Notes under the pieces: model-generated
The model's database searches: none
Told to the model about the DNA's origin: nothing
What the model saw: the letters and a program-made list of their open reading frames with translations, nothing else
Shown here: in pieces, positions 17,257 through 25,601 of the stretch
Numbering within the stretch: the first letter of the stretch is position 1
How the letters are laid out: every line of letters begins with the position of its first letter
Position numbers and translations under genes: made by a program
Assembly (NCBI RefSeq): GCF_900188455.1
Contig: NZ_FZOL01000002.1
Span: 299,293-363,292 of the forward strand
Length of the DNA stretch: 64,000 nucleotides
Direction: 5' to 3'
DNA from: Pseudomonas japonica
GTDB taxonomy: Bacteria > Pseudomonadota > Gammaproteobacteria > Pseudomonadales > Pseudomonadaceae

Positions 17257-18432
17257 CTACGCTTGATCGGAAAAGGCGCGCTGGCAGAGCGCGTCGAACG
17301 CGTTACCCAACTCATTGCCGAAAATGGTCATTGTTTCCTCGACGGCAATCACACGACGTACGATGGCGCTGAACTTCTCTTGCTCCGACTTTGGGGGTAA
17401 CGGAACAGGTAGCGCCTTCAAAATCTCAAGATTGATATTTTTCTGAGCGGCCTGAGGCGCGTTCTCTTCCAGATTTTTCTGTAGAAAACCTAACCAGTGC
17501 TGAATATATTCAACCGTCACGCTGTTGTTTGGCAGAAAGCCGACCACGCTATCAGGGAAGCACGCTGGAAAATTCAAGATTCCAGTTTTCGCGATGTTCG
17601 CCGCGATCGTAATGCAGAGGGTACCAGCCTCCCACTTTTTGCTTTGGGACAACCCGAAATCAGAGTAAGTCGCAGAATATCGCTTGATGTAGCCTCTGGA
17701 GTTGGCAACTTCTCCCGTCTGGATCAGAGGGTGAGCGCCACCCAGCAATGCAGGGTCATTTCGCGGGCGGTGCCTGGAACGCCCTCTGTCCAACGTACCC
17801 ACCGCCGAGAAAGGTGAGAGTTCCCATCCCTTGGAGTTGGTCACGGGGTCACCGAACATATCCACGAATAGCGCACGAAGAAACTCATCCGCAAGGTCGA
17901 TTGCTTGATCACGTTTCTGGCGAATGGCGACGACCTTGTCGAGCATGGCCGCGATACGCCTTTGTTCGGACAACGCTGGGAGAGGGATCTCCAGTTCCCT
18001 GATCTGCCCAAGACTCAGATTCGATATGGTTGCCGTAACTTTCCTGCCGCTTATCTGCGCCACAGCATCATCCGTTGAAAACCAATGAAGTAGATAATTC
18101 GGACAAAGCCTTTCGTTATTGAACCTGAGTATCGCCACGGCTTGGTTACAGTTGCTTTCCGGGAAACCTGACGGAACGACCGCAGTACGCCCAACCGTCC
18201 CGGCAATTGTAATGAGAAAGTCTCCGCCTCTGACTTTCGACCGCTCGAGTGCGTGATGCGTCGCGCTGTCGATGTAAAGAACATTCTCCAGCGAAACGGT
18301 GTTGCCGCCGATGTCCTGAACACGCAGAAACGGAATACCTGCTTGCGCAAAATCAAGTCCCACGGACGTCGGGGTAGTCCCCTTGGTAACGACACTGCAA
18401 AGATCGCCCAGTTTCACACTAGCCCGCTTCAC
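17257..18432 (-). CDS. hsdS: Type I restriction-modification specificity subunit HsdS
   Basis: 391 aa with two target recognition domains (about residues 1-180 and 200-375) separated by a conserved helix (LPALSEQRRIAAMLDKVVAIRQKRDQAID), and a second spacer helix near the C-terminus (LPPKSEQEKFSAIVRRVIAVEETM). This two-TRD layout implies a bipartite DNA target that cannot be read from sequence. ATG 18432 overlaps the hsdM stop by 4 bp. Base composition is visibly more AT-rich than the flanking core, as is usual for variable, horizontally acquired hsdS genes. It is the last gene of the operon, ending 107 bp from the tRNA. Confidence 0.94.
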   Translation of the reverse strand: MKRASVKLGDLCSVVTKGTTPTSVGLDFAQAGIPFLRVQDIGGNTVSLENVLYIDSATHHALERSKVRGGDFLITIAGTVGRTAVVPSGFPESNCNQAVAILRFNNERLCPNYLLHWFSTDDAVAQISGRKVTATISNLSLGQIRELEIPLPALSEQRRIAAMLDKVVAIRQKRDQAIDLADEFLRALFVDMFGDPVTNSKGWELSPFSAVGTLDRGRSRHRPRNDPALLGGAHPLIQTGEVANSRGYIKRYSATYSDFGLSQSKKWEAGTLCITIAANIAKTGILNFPACFPDSVVGFLPNNSVTVEYIQHWLGFLQKNLEENAPQAAQKNINLEILKALPVPLPPKSEQEKFSAIVRRVIAVEETMTIFGNELGNAFDALCQRAFSDQA

Positions 18433-20033
18433 AGCGATTTCTCCAACTCGTCCAGACGTTCCAGTATTTCCTGCTGCAACGCTTGCAGACGATGCAGTAT
18501 CACCTTCGGGTTCTCATGGACTTCCTGCTCGTACACTGCCTCCCTGTAACGCTTTATGGAAAGGTCATATTTTTTAGCTGCTATATCTTCAACCGAGACG
18601 ACGAAGGCCTTCCTGGTCTTGTCGCCGAACACCACATCGATGGTATTGCTGCTGATACTGCCCTGCACCAGTTGCCGGTATTTTTCCCATTGGACAATGG
18701 CATCGGGGAGGTCGTTACTACCCTCGCCTTTCAACTCGATACGCTTGTCGTCCAGGGAATAGCCATCCGCCTGCAGATCGTAGAACCAGACACGCTCGGT
18801 CGTGCCGCCCTTGGTGAATATCAAAATGGCGGTGCTGACCCCGGCGTAAGGCTTGAATACGCCACTGGGCAAACTGACGATACCTTCGAGCTGGTTGCTT
18901 TCGAGCAACTCCTGACGCAACTGCTGGTGCGCCTTGCTCGATGTGAACAACACCCCATCCGGCACAATCACCGCCGCCCGACCACCCAGTTTGAGCGAGC
19001 GCAGAATATGCGCAACGAACAACAATTCGGTCTTCTTGGTCTTCACCATCTCGGTCAACCGAGGATTGACGTTGCTCTCATCCAGGCTGCCCTTGAATGG
19101 CGGGTTGGCGAGGATCACATCGAAGAAGTTTTCCTGTTGCTCAGGGTACTTTCCGAGAATGTCCTTGTTCAGCGTGTCCAGGTAATGAATGTTCGCGCCG
19201 TTCACCCCGTGCAGCATCATGTTCATGCTGGACACCCGCAGCATGGTGGTGTCGAAGTCGAAGCCCCAGAACATGTGCTTGTTGATGTGCTCGCGATAGG
19301 GCTCGAGCAGGTCGCCGCTGTAGTGCAGGTTGCCCTCTTCGTCGGTGAAGATGCCGGCGTCGCTGGAATGCACCTGATTCAGGTATTCCATGGTCCGGGC
19401 GAGGAATCCGGCGGTACCACAGGACGGGTCGCAAATGATGTCGGTCGGCTGTGGCTCGATCAGCTGGATCATCGCATCGATGATATGCCGCGGGGTACGG
19501 AACTGGCCGTTGATGCCCGCGGTGGTGAGCTTGCTCAGCAAGTACTCGTAGATATCGCCCTTGACGTCGCTCTGGGTCAGCGGCAGGTCGTTGACCATCT
19601 CGACAGCAGAAGTCAGCACCGCCTCGTTCTTGATCTCGAGATCGGCGTCCTGCATGTATTCGCCGATATGACCCAAGGCTCCCAGCGCACTGCCCTCCTC
19701 GCCCAGCCCATCCTCGGCATCCGACTGCTTGCCCAGGCTGGCGAAGAACGGATAGACCTTCTGCTTCAGGTGCTTGTGCAGTTCGCTGCCGCCCAGGTTG
19801 TGGAAGTTCTTCCAGCGCAGCAGTTGACCTTCCGGCGTTTCAGGGAACAAGCGATCGAAGGCCTTGCACGTGCGCCTGGCCTTGCGCTCGGCCAGGTCCT
19901 CCTGCATGTCGAGCATGCGCGCGAACATCAGGTAGCTGATCTGCTCGATCACGGTCAGTGGGTTGGTGATACCGCCAGTCCAGAATTTCTCCCAGAGCTT
20001 GTCGATATCGGTGCGGAGTTTGCCGGTGAGCAT
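18429..20033 (-). CDS. hsdM: Type I restriction-modification methyltransferase subunit HsdM
   Basis: 534-aa N6-adenine methyltransferase. An N-terminal helical HsdM_N domain (about 10-140) is followed by the SAM motif DPSCGTAGF (202-210) and the catalytic NPPF (310-313), both intact. A C-terminal helical tail probably contacts HsdS. It works with HsdS as methylase and with HsdR as nuclease. ATG 20033 overlaps the rmuC stop by 1 bp, and its stop overlaps hsdS by 4 bp, so the operon is translationally coupled. Confidence 0.96.
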   Translation of the reverse strand: MLTGKLRTDIDKLWEKFWTGGITNPLTVIEQISYLMFARMLDMQEDLAERKARRTCKAFDRLFPETPEGQLLRWKNFHNLGGSELHKHLKQKVYPFFASLGKQSDAEDGLGEEGSALGALGHIGEYMQDADLEIKNEAVLTSAVEMVNDLPLTQSDVKGDIYEYLLSKLTTAGINGQFRTPRHIIDAMIQLIEPQPTDIICDPSCGTAGFLARTMEYLNQVHSSDAGIFTDEEGNLHYSGDLLEPYREHINKHMFWGFDFDTTMLRVSSMNMMLHGVNGANIHYLDTLNKDILGKYPEQQENFFDVILANPPFKGSLDESNVNPRLTEMVKTKKTELLFVAHILRSLKLGGRAAVIVPDGVLFTSSKAHQQLRQELLESNQLEGIVSLPSGVFKPYAGVSTAILIFTKGGTTERVWFYDLQADGYSLDDKRIELKGEGSNDLPDAIVQWEKYRQLVQGSISSNTIDVVFGDKTRKAFVVSVEDIAAKKYDLSIKRYREAVYEQEVHENPKVILHRLQALQQEILERLDELEKSL

Positions 20034-22168
20034 CAGTTCATCTCGTGTTCGGTTTCAGTATCGGTGTCGGTAGCTGCTAGCAAGTTTTCATCGTTAGCGC
20101 TGTCGTTCAGCGTCTCGACATCCTGCACCACAGGGATGAAGTCGATTTCCAGTGCCGCCTTGTCGACGAAATAAGCGGGAAGCTGGGCCTTGATGGCCGG
20201 TGCGAGGTTCTTGAACTCGCCCACTTGCTTGACCAGGTTGCCCTTGCCGCTGACCAGTTGCCCCTCGGCCTTGACGTAGGCATCGGTGGCAGTTTCCAGG
20301 CCCTTCTTGATCTTCTCGAAGCTGCCAAGGAAGGTATTAAGCTTCTTGAATACCGTCTCTGCCCGGTTGGCCAGCGCGGCAGTGTGCTTGTTCTGGTCCT
20401 CGTAACGCCAGAGTTGGCGAACGATATTGAGGCTGGTCAGCAGGGTGGTCGGCGTCGCCACCAGCACATTGTTCTCGATCGCCTGCTGGAAGAGGGTCTC
20501 GTCAGCCTTGAGCGCCTCGACGAAAGCGGACTCGATGGGAATGAACATGAACACCATGTCAGGTGAGTTCAGCCCTGGCAGCTTGTAGTAGTCACGATCA
20601 GCCAGCTCCCGGATACGAGCAGCGACGGCCTGGACATGCTCTTTCAACGCCACGGCACGCTCGCGTTCATCCTCGGCGTTGACGAAGCGGGTATAAGCGT
20701 TGAGCGATACCTTGGCGTCGATGATCAGGTGTTTGTCCTGAGGCAGGTAAACCACGGCATCGGGGCGCTGGCGACCTTCTTCCGTGGTGATGCTGACCTC
20801 GCGCTGGTAGTCCTTGCCCAGCTCCAGCCCCGAACGATCCAGAACGTTCTCCAGCACCAGCTCGCCCCAGTTACCCTGCAACTTTTTCTGCCCACGCAAT
20901 GCGGTGGATAGCTCATGGGCTTCGGTGGTGATCTGCTGGTTCAATGCCTTGAGGGACTCCAGCTCCTTGCGCAACTCGCCCTGCTGGGTGGTCTCGCGGT
21001 GATGGATTTCCTGCACCTCACGCTTGAAGCTGTCGATGGATTGCTGGAAGGGCGTCATCACTGCGTTCAGGCTGAGCTTGCTGTTCTCCTGGAGGGCTTG
21101 GGCCTTCGCCTCCAGGATCTCGTTGGAAAGCAGCTTGAACTGCTCGGCCAGGCTGTTCTTCTGCTGTTCGAAGTTGGCCAGCTCGCGAGCATGACTGGCC
21201 TGCCGCTCATCCATCTCGGTGCTGAGCCTGGTGTAGTCCCTGCCTAACGCGGCAAAGCGGGTCTGGAGATCTTCATAGCGCTCGGCGGCCGAGATTTGCT
21301 GAGCCTTGATGTCCTGCAGTTGCTGGCGCAATTCCTGCTCGGAGGTTTCCAGAGCCTTGCTACGCTGGCCTTCGCTGGCCAGCACGTCCTTGCACTGATT
21401 CCATCCGGTTTGCAGTTGCGCGCTGGCGAGCTGTGCCGCATTCAGCCGATCACGCAGGTCGGTGACCACTTCTTCACCCTTGCCCAGCGCGGTCCTGAGT
21501 TCCGCATGCTGATTGCTCAATGGCTGGTAACGCCCCATCAGTTCCTTGTAAACCTGAACCTGCTCAGCCAGCTTCTGCCGCAGTTCAGCAAGCTGCTCAC
21601 GCGCTTCGCGCTCACCCGTTGTTGCAACCTTGGCGCTGGCATCCATCGCAGACAGTTCGTCCTTGAGCGTGTTGCGCTCGCCTTGCAGTGTATTGACGGT
21701 CGTTTGCTCGGCCCCCAGACGCTCGCGCAACTCGGTGACCTGCCTCTGCAACCCCTGCCCTTCAATCTGCGTGGTTTCCAGGCGCGTGACGGCTTCGTGA
21801 TGCTGACGGCTGCCCTCCTCCAGCTTCTGCTGCAATAGGGCGACGGCATCCTTGCTGTCCTGCTGCTCTCGGACCAACCGTGCCAGGTTATCGGTAGATG
21901 CCTGAAGTTGTTCGTTCAAGCGACCTTCACCGACCAGCAACTCCTGACTGCGTGCCTGTGCCGCCTTGAGCTGCTCACCGAGGTCGAGCTGTGCGGCCGC
22001 CGCCGACGCCCGTGCCTGCTCGGCCTGCTCAAGCCGGGCAGCAAGCTGACTGGCTTGGCGCCCCTGGCGCAACGCTGCAGCCAGGTACCCCAGCAACATG
22101 CAGCACACGGCGAGCACTGCACAGATGACAACGATGTCCGTAGTCCATTGACTCGCTTGCATGGTCAC
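20033..22168 (-). CDS. rmuC: RmuC-family nuclease-like protein embedded in the hsd operon
   Basis: 711 aa. An N-terminal membrane helix (about 11-33) is followed by roughly 330 residues of predicted coiled coil and a C-terminal RmuC domain (about 400-620). The PD-(D/E)xK-like core is intact: E436 (NWGELVLE), D470 (RPDAVVY) and D484-A-K486 (IIDAK). RmuC proteins are linked to limiting recombination or inversions at repeats. The start is GTG 22168, overlapping the hsdR stop by 4 bp (an ATG lies two codons on), and the stop overlaps hsdM by 1 bp. Being coupled on both sides makes it part of the restriction system rather than a passenger. Membrane anchoring would place it at the envelope, where incoming DNA enters. 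Confidence 0.9.
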   Translation of the reverse strand: MTMQASQWTTDIVVICAVLAVCCMLLGYLAAALRQGRQASQLAARLEQAEQARASAAAAQLDLGEQLKAAQARSQELLVGEGRLNEQLQASTDNLARLVREQQDSKDAVALLQQKLEEGSRQHHEAVTRLETTQIEGQGLQRQVTELRERLGAEQTTVNTLQGERNTLKDELSAMDASAKVATTGEREAREQLAELRQKLAEQVQVYKELMGRYQPLSNQHAELRTALGKGEEVVTDLRDRLNAAQLASAQLQTGWNQCKDVLASEGQRSKALETSEQELRQQLQDIKAQQISAAERYEDLQTRFAALGRDYTRLSTEMDERQASHARELANFEQQKNSLAEQFKLLSNEILEAKAQALQENSKLSLNAVMTPFQQSIDSFKREVQEIHHRETTQQGELRKELESLKALNQQITTEAHELSTALRGQKKLQGNWGELVLENVLDRSGLELGKDYQREVSITTEEGRQRPDAVVYLPQDKHLIIDAKVSLNAYTRFVNAEDERERAVALKEHVQAVAARIRELADRDYYKLPGLNSPDMVFMFIPIESAFVEALKADETLFQQAIENNVLVATPTTLLTSLNIVRQLWRYEDQNKHTAALANRAETVFKKLNTFLGSFEKIKKGLETATDAYVKAEGQLVSGKGNLVKQVGEFKNLAPAIKAQLPAYFVDKAALEIDFIPVVQDVETLNDSANDENLLAATDTDTETEHEMN

Positions 22169-25100
22169 TCCTGAACGCCAGATGGCGAGTCGTTCTCACG
22201 TAGGTAGGGTTTGAGCACCGCGATCAACTGATCGGCATCCGCGGTCTTGAACACGCCATCGATGCCATCGGGAGACAGCTTGCTGAAGGGTGCGTCATAG
22301 AGCTTTTCAACAACGATGCTGCCGTTCTGCGCGATGTAGTTCTTCAGCAGGTTCATGAAGCTAACCTGCTTGGCAGTCAGCGCTGGATGAGCATGAAGGA
22401 AGCGCGTGAAATGCGCTTCGATGGCATGGGGGTCCAGCCCAATGATGTCGCGCACGGTCAGGTGCAATTGCTCCGCAGTTCGACCGTAGAACTCGTTCAG
22501 CACATCCAGGCTTACGCCCGGATGGCTGGTGAGAATGGTCGAAGTGAGGGTCTTCAGTTCCTGCTCGGCGATCGCCTCGCCCTGATGGATCTTCTGCAGG
22601 ATCGGGTTGGCGGCCAGCATGGCATCGAGGATGCCCTTGAGGCGATGGCGATACTGCAGAGCCTCATTGACCCCGGCGATGTACACCTTGCGGTCTTCCG
22701 CCTGGACATTGTCGTCCCGGGTTCTGGTGGTTCCAACCCCGTAGCCGACCGTCCTCTGCGTCTGCCGATACTTCATGATGTCGCGCAGTTCCTTGCGGGC
22801 ATTTTCCAGCCTGGAGATGCTCGGCTGCTGCCAGAAGTCGGCGCTGCGCACGTCGGCAAGGGTCGCCGCCTTCTGACGTACGGCCTGGATATTCACGGCC
22901 AGCTTGTCCAGCTCAGAAAACAGCACCAGCTTGCCATCCTCGAAGCCACTCGATTTCTCCACCAGGCAACGCTGGATACCGGCAATCAGTTTGTCCAGGG
23001 CGGTGGCATGCTTGTCGTGCAATACCCGAGCAGTCATCAGCGGAGCGATGACGTCACTCAGCAAATGCTGGGTTCTGCCGTCGAAGCGTTGCATCAGATC
23101 GGTCTGCTGCAGTTGGTGCACATTGCGCAGTTCGCGCCTCACCGCGACGCTGGTTTCCGGCAGGTCATTGATGTCCGCACGCAGCAACCCGATGGCGGTA
23201 TCGAAAGCTTCGCCATGGCCGAGCCTGAGAGCCGCTTTTGCAAGCTCCAGGCGCGCCTCGAAGGCAGCCTGCAACAACGACTTGCCGCCGGTATCCTCCG
23301 GTTCCTGATACGCCTGCTCGAAGAAGTCGAAATTGCCGTAGTGGTCGAAGATGTAGAACTCTTCCTTGTCCTTGCCGGGGCCGAGCAGGTTGGGGCTCAA
23401 TCGAGTACCACGGCCGATCATCTGCCAGAACTTGACCCAGGACTTCACCGGCTTGGCGAATACCAGATTGACCACTTCCGGCACATCGATACCGGTATCG
23501 AGCATGTCCACCGAGATGGCGATCCGGAAGCTGTTGTCCGGCTTCTTGAACTCCTGGATCAGCGTGTCCACATGGGCAATCTCGTTGTGGATGACCTTGC
23601 AGACTTTCGTCCCGTATTGCGGGTAGAGCTTGCAGAAGAGCTTTTCCAGGTGCTCCGCGTGGTCCTGGCGTTGAGCGAAGACGATGGTCTTGCCTACAAG
23701 GGAGCCGCTTTCATCCTTGATGCCGTTGTCGACCAGGTTCTCCAGGATGATCCTGTCGGTGTCCTCGCTGAAGATCTTGCGCCCGATATCCTTGCCGGCA
23801 ATGGTGGTGCGCCTGGCCTCCTCCTCGCCAAGATCCTCTTCCAGCTGGCGTTTCTGCTCATCGCTCAGGTCCCGGTAATGAATGCCATCGCGGAGGAAGT
23901 CGGTGGTCAGGTCCTTGACCCGGAACGGCACCAGGTACGGCGGTTCATTGTTGATGGCCGCATCCAGGCCGAACTCGAAGGTGGGGTCGGTGGTTTCGCA
24001 ATCGAAGATATCGAAGGTATTGCGGCTGATGAACTTCACTGGCGTCGCGGTAAGACCAACCTGCAGCGCATCGAAGTAGTCGAACAGGTCGCGGTATTTG
24101 TTGTAGATGCTGCGGTGACTCTCGTCGGCGATGATCAGGTCGAAAAAGCCCACGTCAAGCTGGGCGAAGCGGTTCATCATCCCCGGATAGGTCGCGATGT
24201 AGATACGCGCGGTCTGATCCACGCGGGTGGTCTTGCCGATCACACAGCGCGGCGCATCGGGCAGATTCTTCCTGAAGGCGTCATCGGCCTGAACCCGCAG
24301 TTCCTTGCGGTCACAAAGAAACAGCACCCGCTTGGCCCAGCCGGTACGCAGCAGCAGTTCAGCCAGAGCGATCGCGACCCGGGTCTTGCCGGTGCCGGTA
24401 GCCTGAATGATCAGGGCCTTGCGACGCTGCTTCTGAAAATGCGCTGCAACGGTCTTGATCGCTTCGATCTGGTAAGGGCGGTCGGCAATCTTCAGATCGG
24501 GGTTGTGCTGTTCCAGTTCGTCAACCCGGTACTGATGCTGGTAGGCCAGGTATTCGAGGCTGCTCTTGCTGTAGAACCCGTACACCGGACGGTAGGTGTT
24601 GTATTGCCGGTCATCCCAGATGAAGGTTTCGTAGCCATTGCTGTAGAAGATCACCGGTCGCTGCATGCCCATGCGCTCGAAACCATCGGCATACATGCGC
24701 GCCTGCTCCCGTCCTGCCTGCAAGCTGACATTTCCGGATTTCTTCGCTTCGATCACCGCCAGTGGCTGGCCGTTATCGCCCCACAGCACATAGTCGGCAC
24801 GCCCTTTACCGGTAGCATTGCCCGGGAAATCGACCTCAACTTCCTGTCCAACCCGCTCTGGATCGCTTACATCCCAGCCCGCCTGCACGAGCATGGCGTC
24901 GATCAGCAAGGCGCGAGTCCTGGCTTCGCTCCATTGCAGACTGTCAGCGACGTCCTGGCTCTGTTGCCGGCGCTTGTGCTGGTCGGCCTCGGCAGGCGGC
25001 GCTAGGTGGTCAAGATTGCGCGTGCGCTCCTGCTCCAGCTTGTCCATCACCCGTTGCAGCGCATCCTGCTGCTGGTTGAGCTCCTTCTCGTAGCTGGAAA

Positions 25101-25569
25101 CGGTCTTCTGCAATCGGGCCAGCATCGCAGCCGGATCCGGCACCTCGGCAAATGACGGAATCTCGGCCTGTGCGGCGCGGTAGTACTTGATAGCCATGTA
25201 CATGGCGAGTTGATGGGCGGTCTTCAGCGCCAGCTGGGCATTGCGCAGATCACCCTCTGCTCCATGGGCCGTGTCGTTGCCCTGGATGCGCAGGAAATTG
25301 ATCTGGTGAACCAGGGGTTTGCTGACGCAATCGACGAACACCGGGCTTTTCACCAGGTCGTAGAAGGTCGACTGCGGCATACGCGGCAGCACTTCTTCCT
25401 TGTAGATGGATTTGGTCAGTTCCTCGGCAAAGCTACGCAAGCGAGTGAGTGCACTGCCCGGATCGATGTGCAGTACGGCCTCGGCCAGGCCAGCCAGGTT
25501 TGCCAGCAATTCGTTGCCGGGGCGAAGAAACTCGAAGTTCACTGATTTCATGTAGGCGATTCTGTCCAT
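22165..25569 (-). CDS. hsdR: Type I restriction endonuclease/translocase subunit HsdR
   Basis: 1134 aa. An N-terminal DUF4145-like helical domain (about 7-130) and a coiled segment (about 150-195) precede a PD-(D/E)xK nuclease (D259 in ADYVLW, EAKK 274-277). The SF2 motor follows, with Walker A ATGTGKT (390-396) and DESH box (482-485), then a C-terminal EcoEI-type domain that binds HsdM. All motor and nuclease motifs seen are intact. ATG 25569 has AAGGG upstream; a second ATG at codon 7 (25551) begins MKSVNFEF and is the alternative start if transcription begins at the sigma-54 promoter just upstream. Confidence 0.95.
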   Translation of the reverse strand: MDRIAYMKSVNFEFLRPGNELLANLAGLAEAVLHIDPGSALTRLRSFAEELTKSIYKEEVLPRMPQSTFYDLVKSPVFVDCVSKPLVHQINFLRIQGNDTAHGAEGDLRNAQLALKTAHQLAMYMAIKYYRAAQAEIPSFAEVPDPAAMLARLQKTVSSYEKELNQQQDALQRVMDKLEQERTRNLDHLAPPAEADQHKRRQQSQDVADSLQWSEARTRALLIDAMLVQAGWDVSDPERVGQEVEVDFPGNATGKGRADYVLWGDNGQPLAVIEAKKSGNVSLQAGREQARMYADGFERMGMQRPVIFYSNGYETFIWDDRQYNTYRPVYGFYSKSSLEYLAYQHQYRVDELEQHNPDLKIADRPYQIEAIKTVAAHFQKQRRKALIIQATGTGKTRVAIALAELLLRTGWAKRVLFLCDRKELRVQADDAFRKNLPDAPRCVIGKTTRVDQTARIYIATYPGMMNRFAQLDVGFFDLIIADESHRSIYNKYRDLFDYFDALQVGLTATPVKFISRNTFDIFDCETTDPTFEFGLDAAINNEPPYLVPFRVKDLTTDFLRDGIHYRDLSDEQKRQLEEDLGEEEARRTTIAGKDIGRKIFSEDTDRIILENLVDNGIKDESGSLVGKTIVFAQRQDHAEHLEKLFCKLYPQYGTKVCKVIHNEIAHVDTLIQEFKKPDNSFRIAISVDMLDTGIDVPEVVNLVFAKPVKSWVKFWQMIGRGTRLSPNLLGPGKDKEEFYIFDHYGNFDFFEQAYQEPEDTGGKSLLQAAFEARLELAKAALRLGHGEAFDTAIGLLRADINDLPETSVAVRRELRNVHQLQQTDLMQRFDGRTQHLLSDVIAPLMTARVLHDKHATALDKLIAGIQRCLVEKSSGFEDGKLVLFSELDKLAVNIQAVRQKAATLADVRSADFWQQPSISRLENARKELRDIMKYRQTQRTVGYGVGTTRTRDDNVQAEDRKVYIAGVNEALQYRHRLKGILDAMLAANPILQKIHQGEAIAEQELKTLTSTILTSHPGVSLDVLNEFYGRTAEQLHLTVRDIIGLDPHAIEAHFTRFLHAHPALTAKQVSFMNLLKNYIAQNGSIVVEKLYDAPFSKLSPDGIDGVFKTADADQLIAVLKPYLRENDSPSGVQE

Positions 25570-25580
25570 GACGACCCTTC

Positions 25581-25597
25581 AGCGAGGACCGTGCCAA
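25581..25597 (-). promoter_or_regulatory. Candidate sigma-54 (-24/-12) promoter of hsdR
   Basis: On the minus strand the sequence reads TTGGCACGGTCCTCGCT. Against the consensus YTGGCACGRNNNTTGCW it matches 16 of 17 positions, including the invariant GG and GC with correct spacing. It lies in the 32-bp gap between the activator stop and hsdR. The expected start point would be at about 25570, one base before ATG 25569, so the transcript would be leaderless for that codon or use the ATG at 25551. The adjacent GAFTGA-type activator is the obvious partner. Confidence 0.65.
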
Positions 25598-25601
25598 GTT
25601 T

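Noticed and set aside
18483..25005. Very long plus-strand open frames across hsdM, rmuC and hsdR (up to 872 codons)
   Set aside because: They are shadows caused by high third-position GC of the minus-strand genes. The minus frames contain all catalytic motifs.
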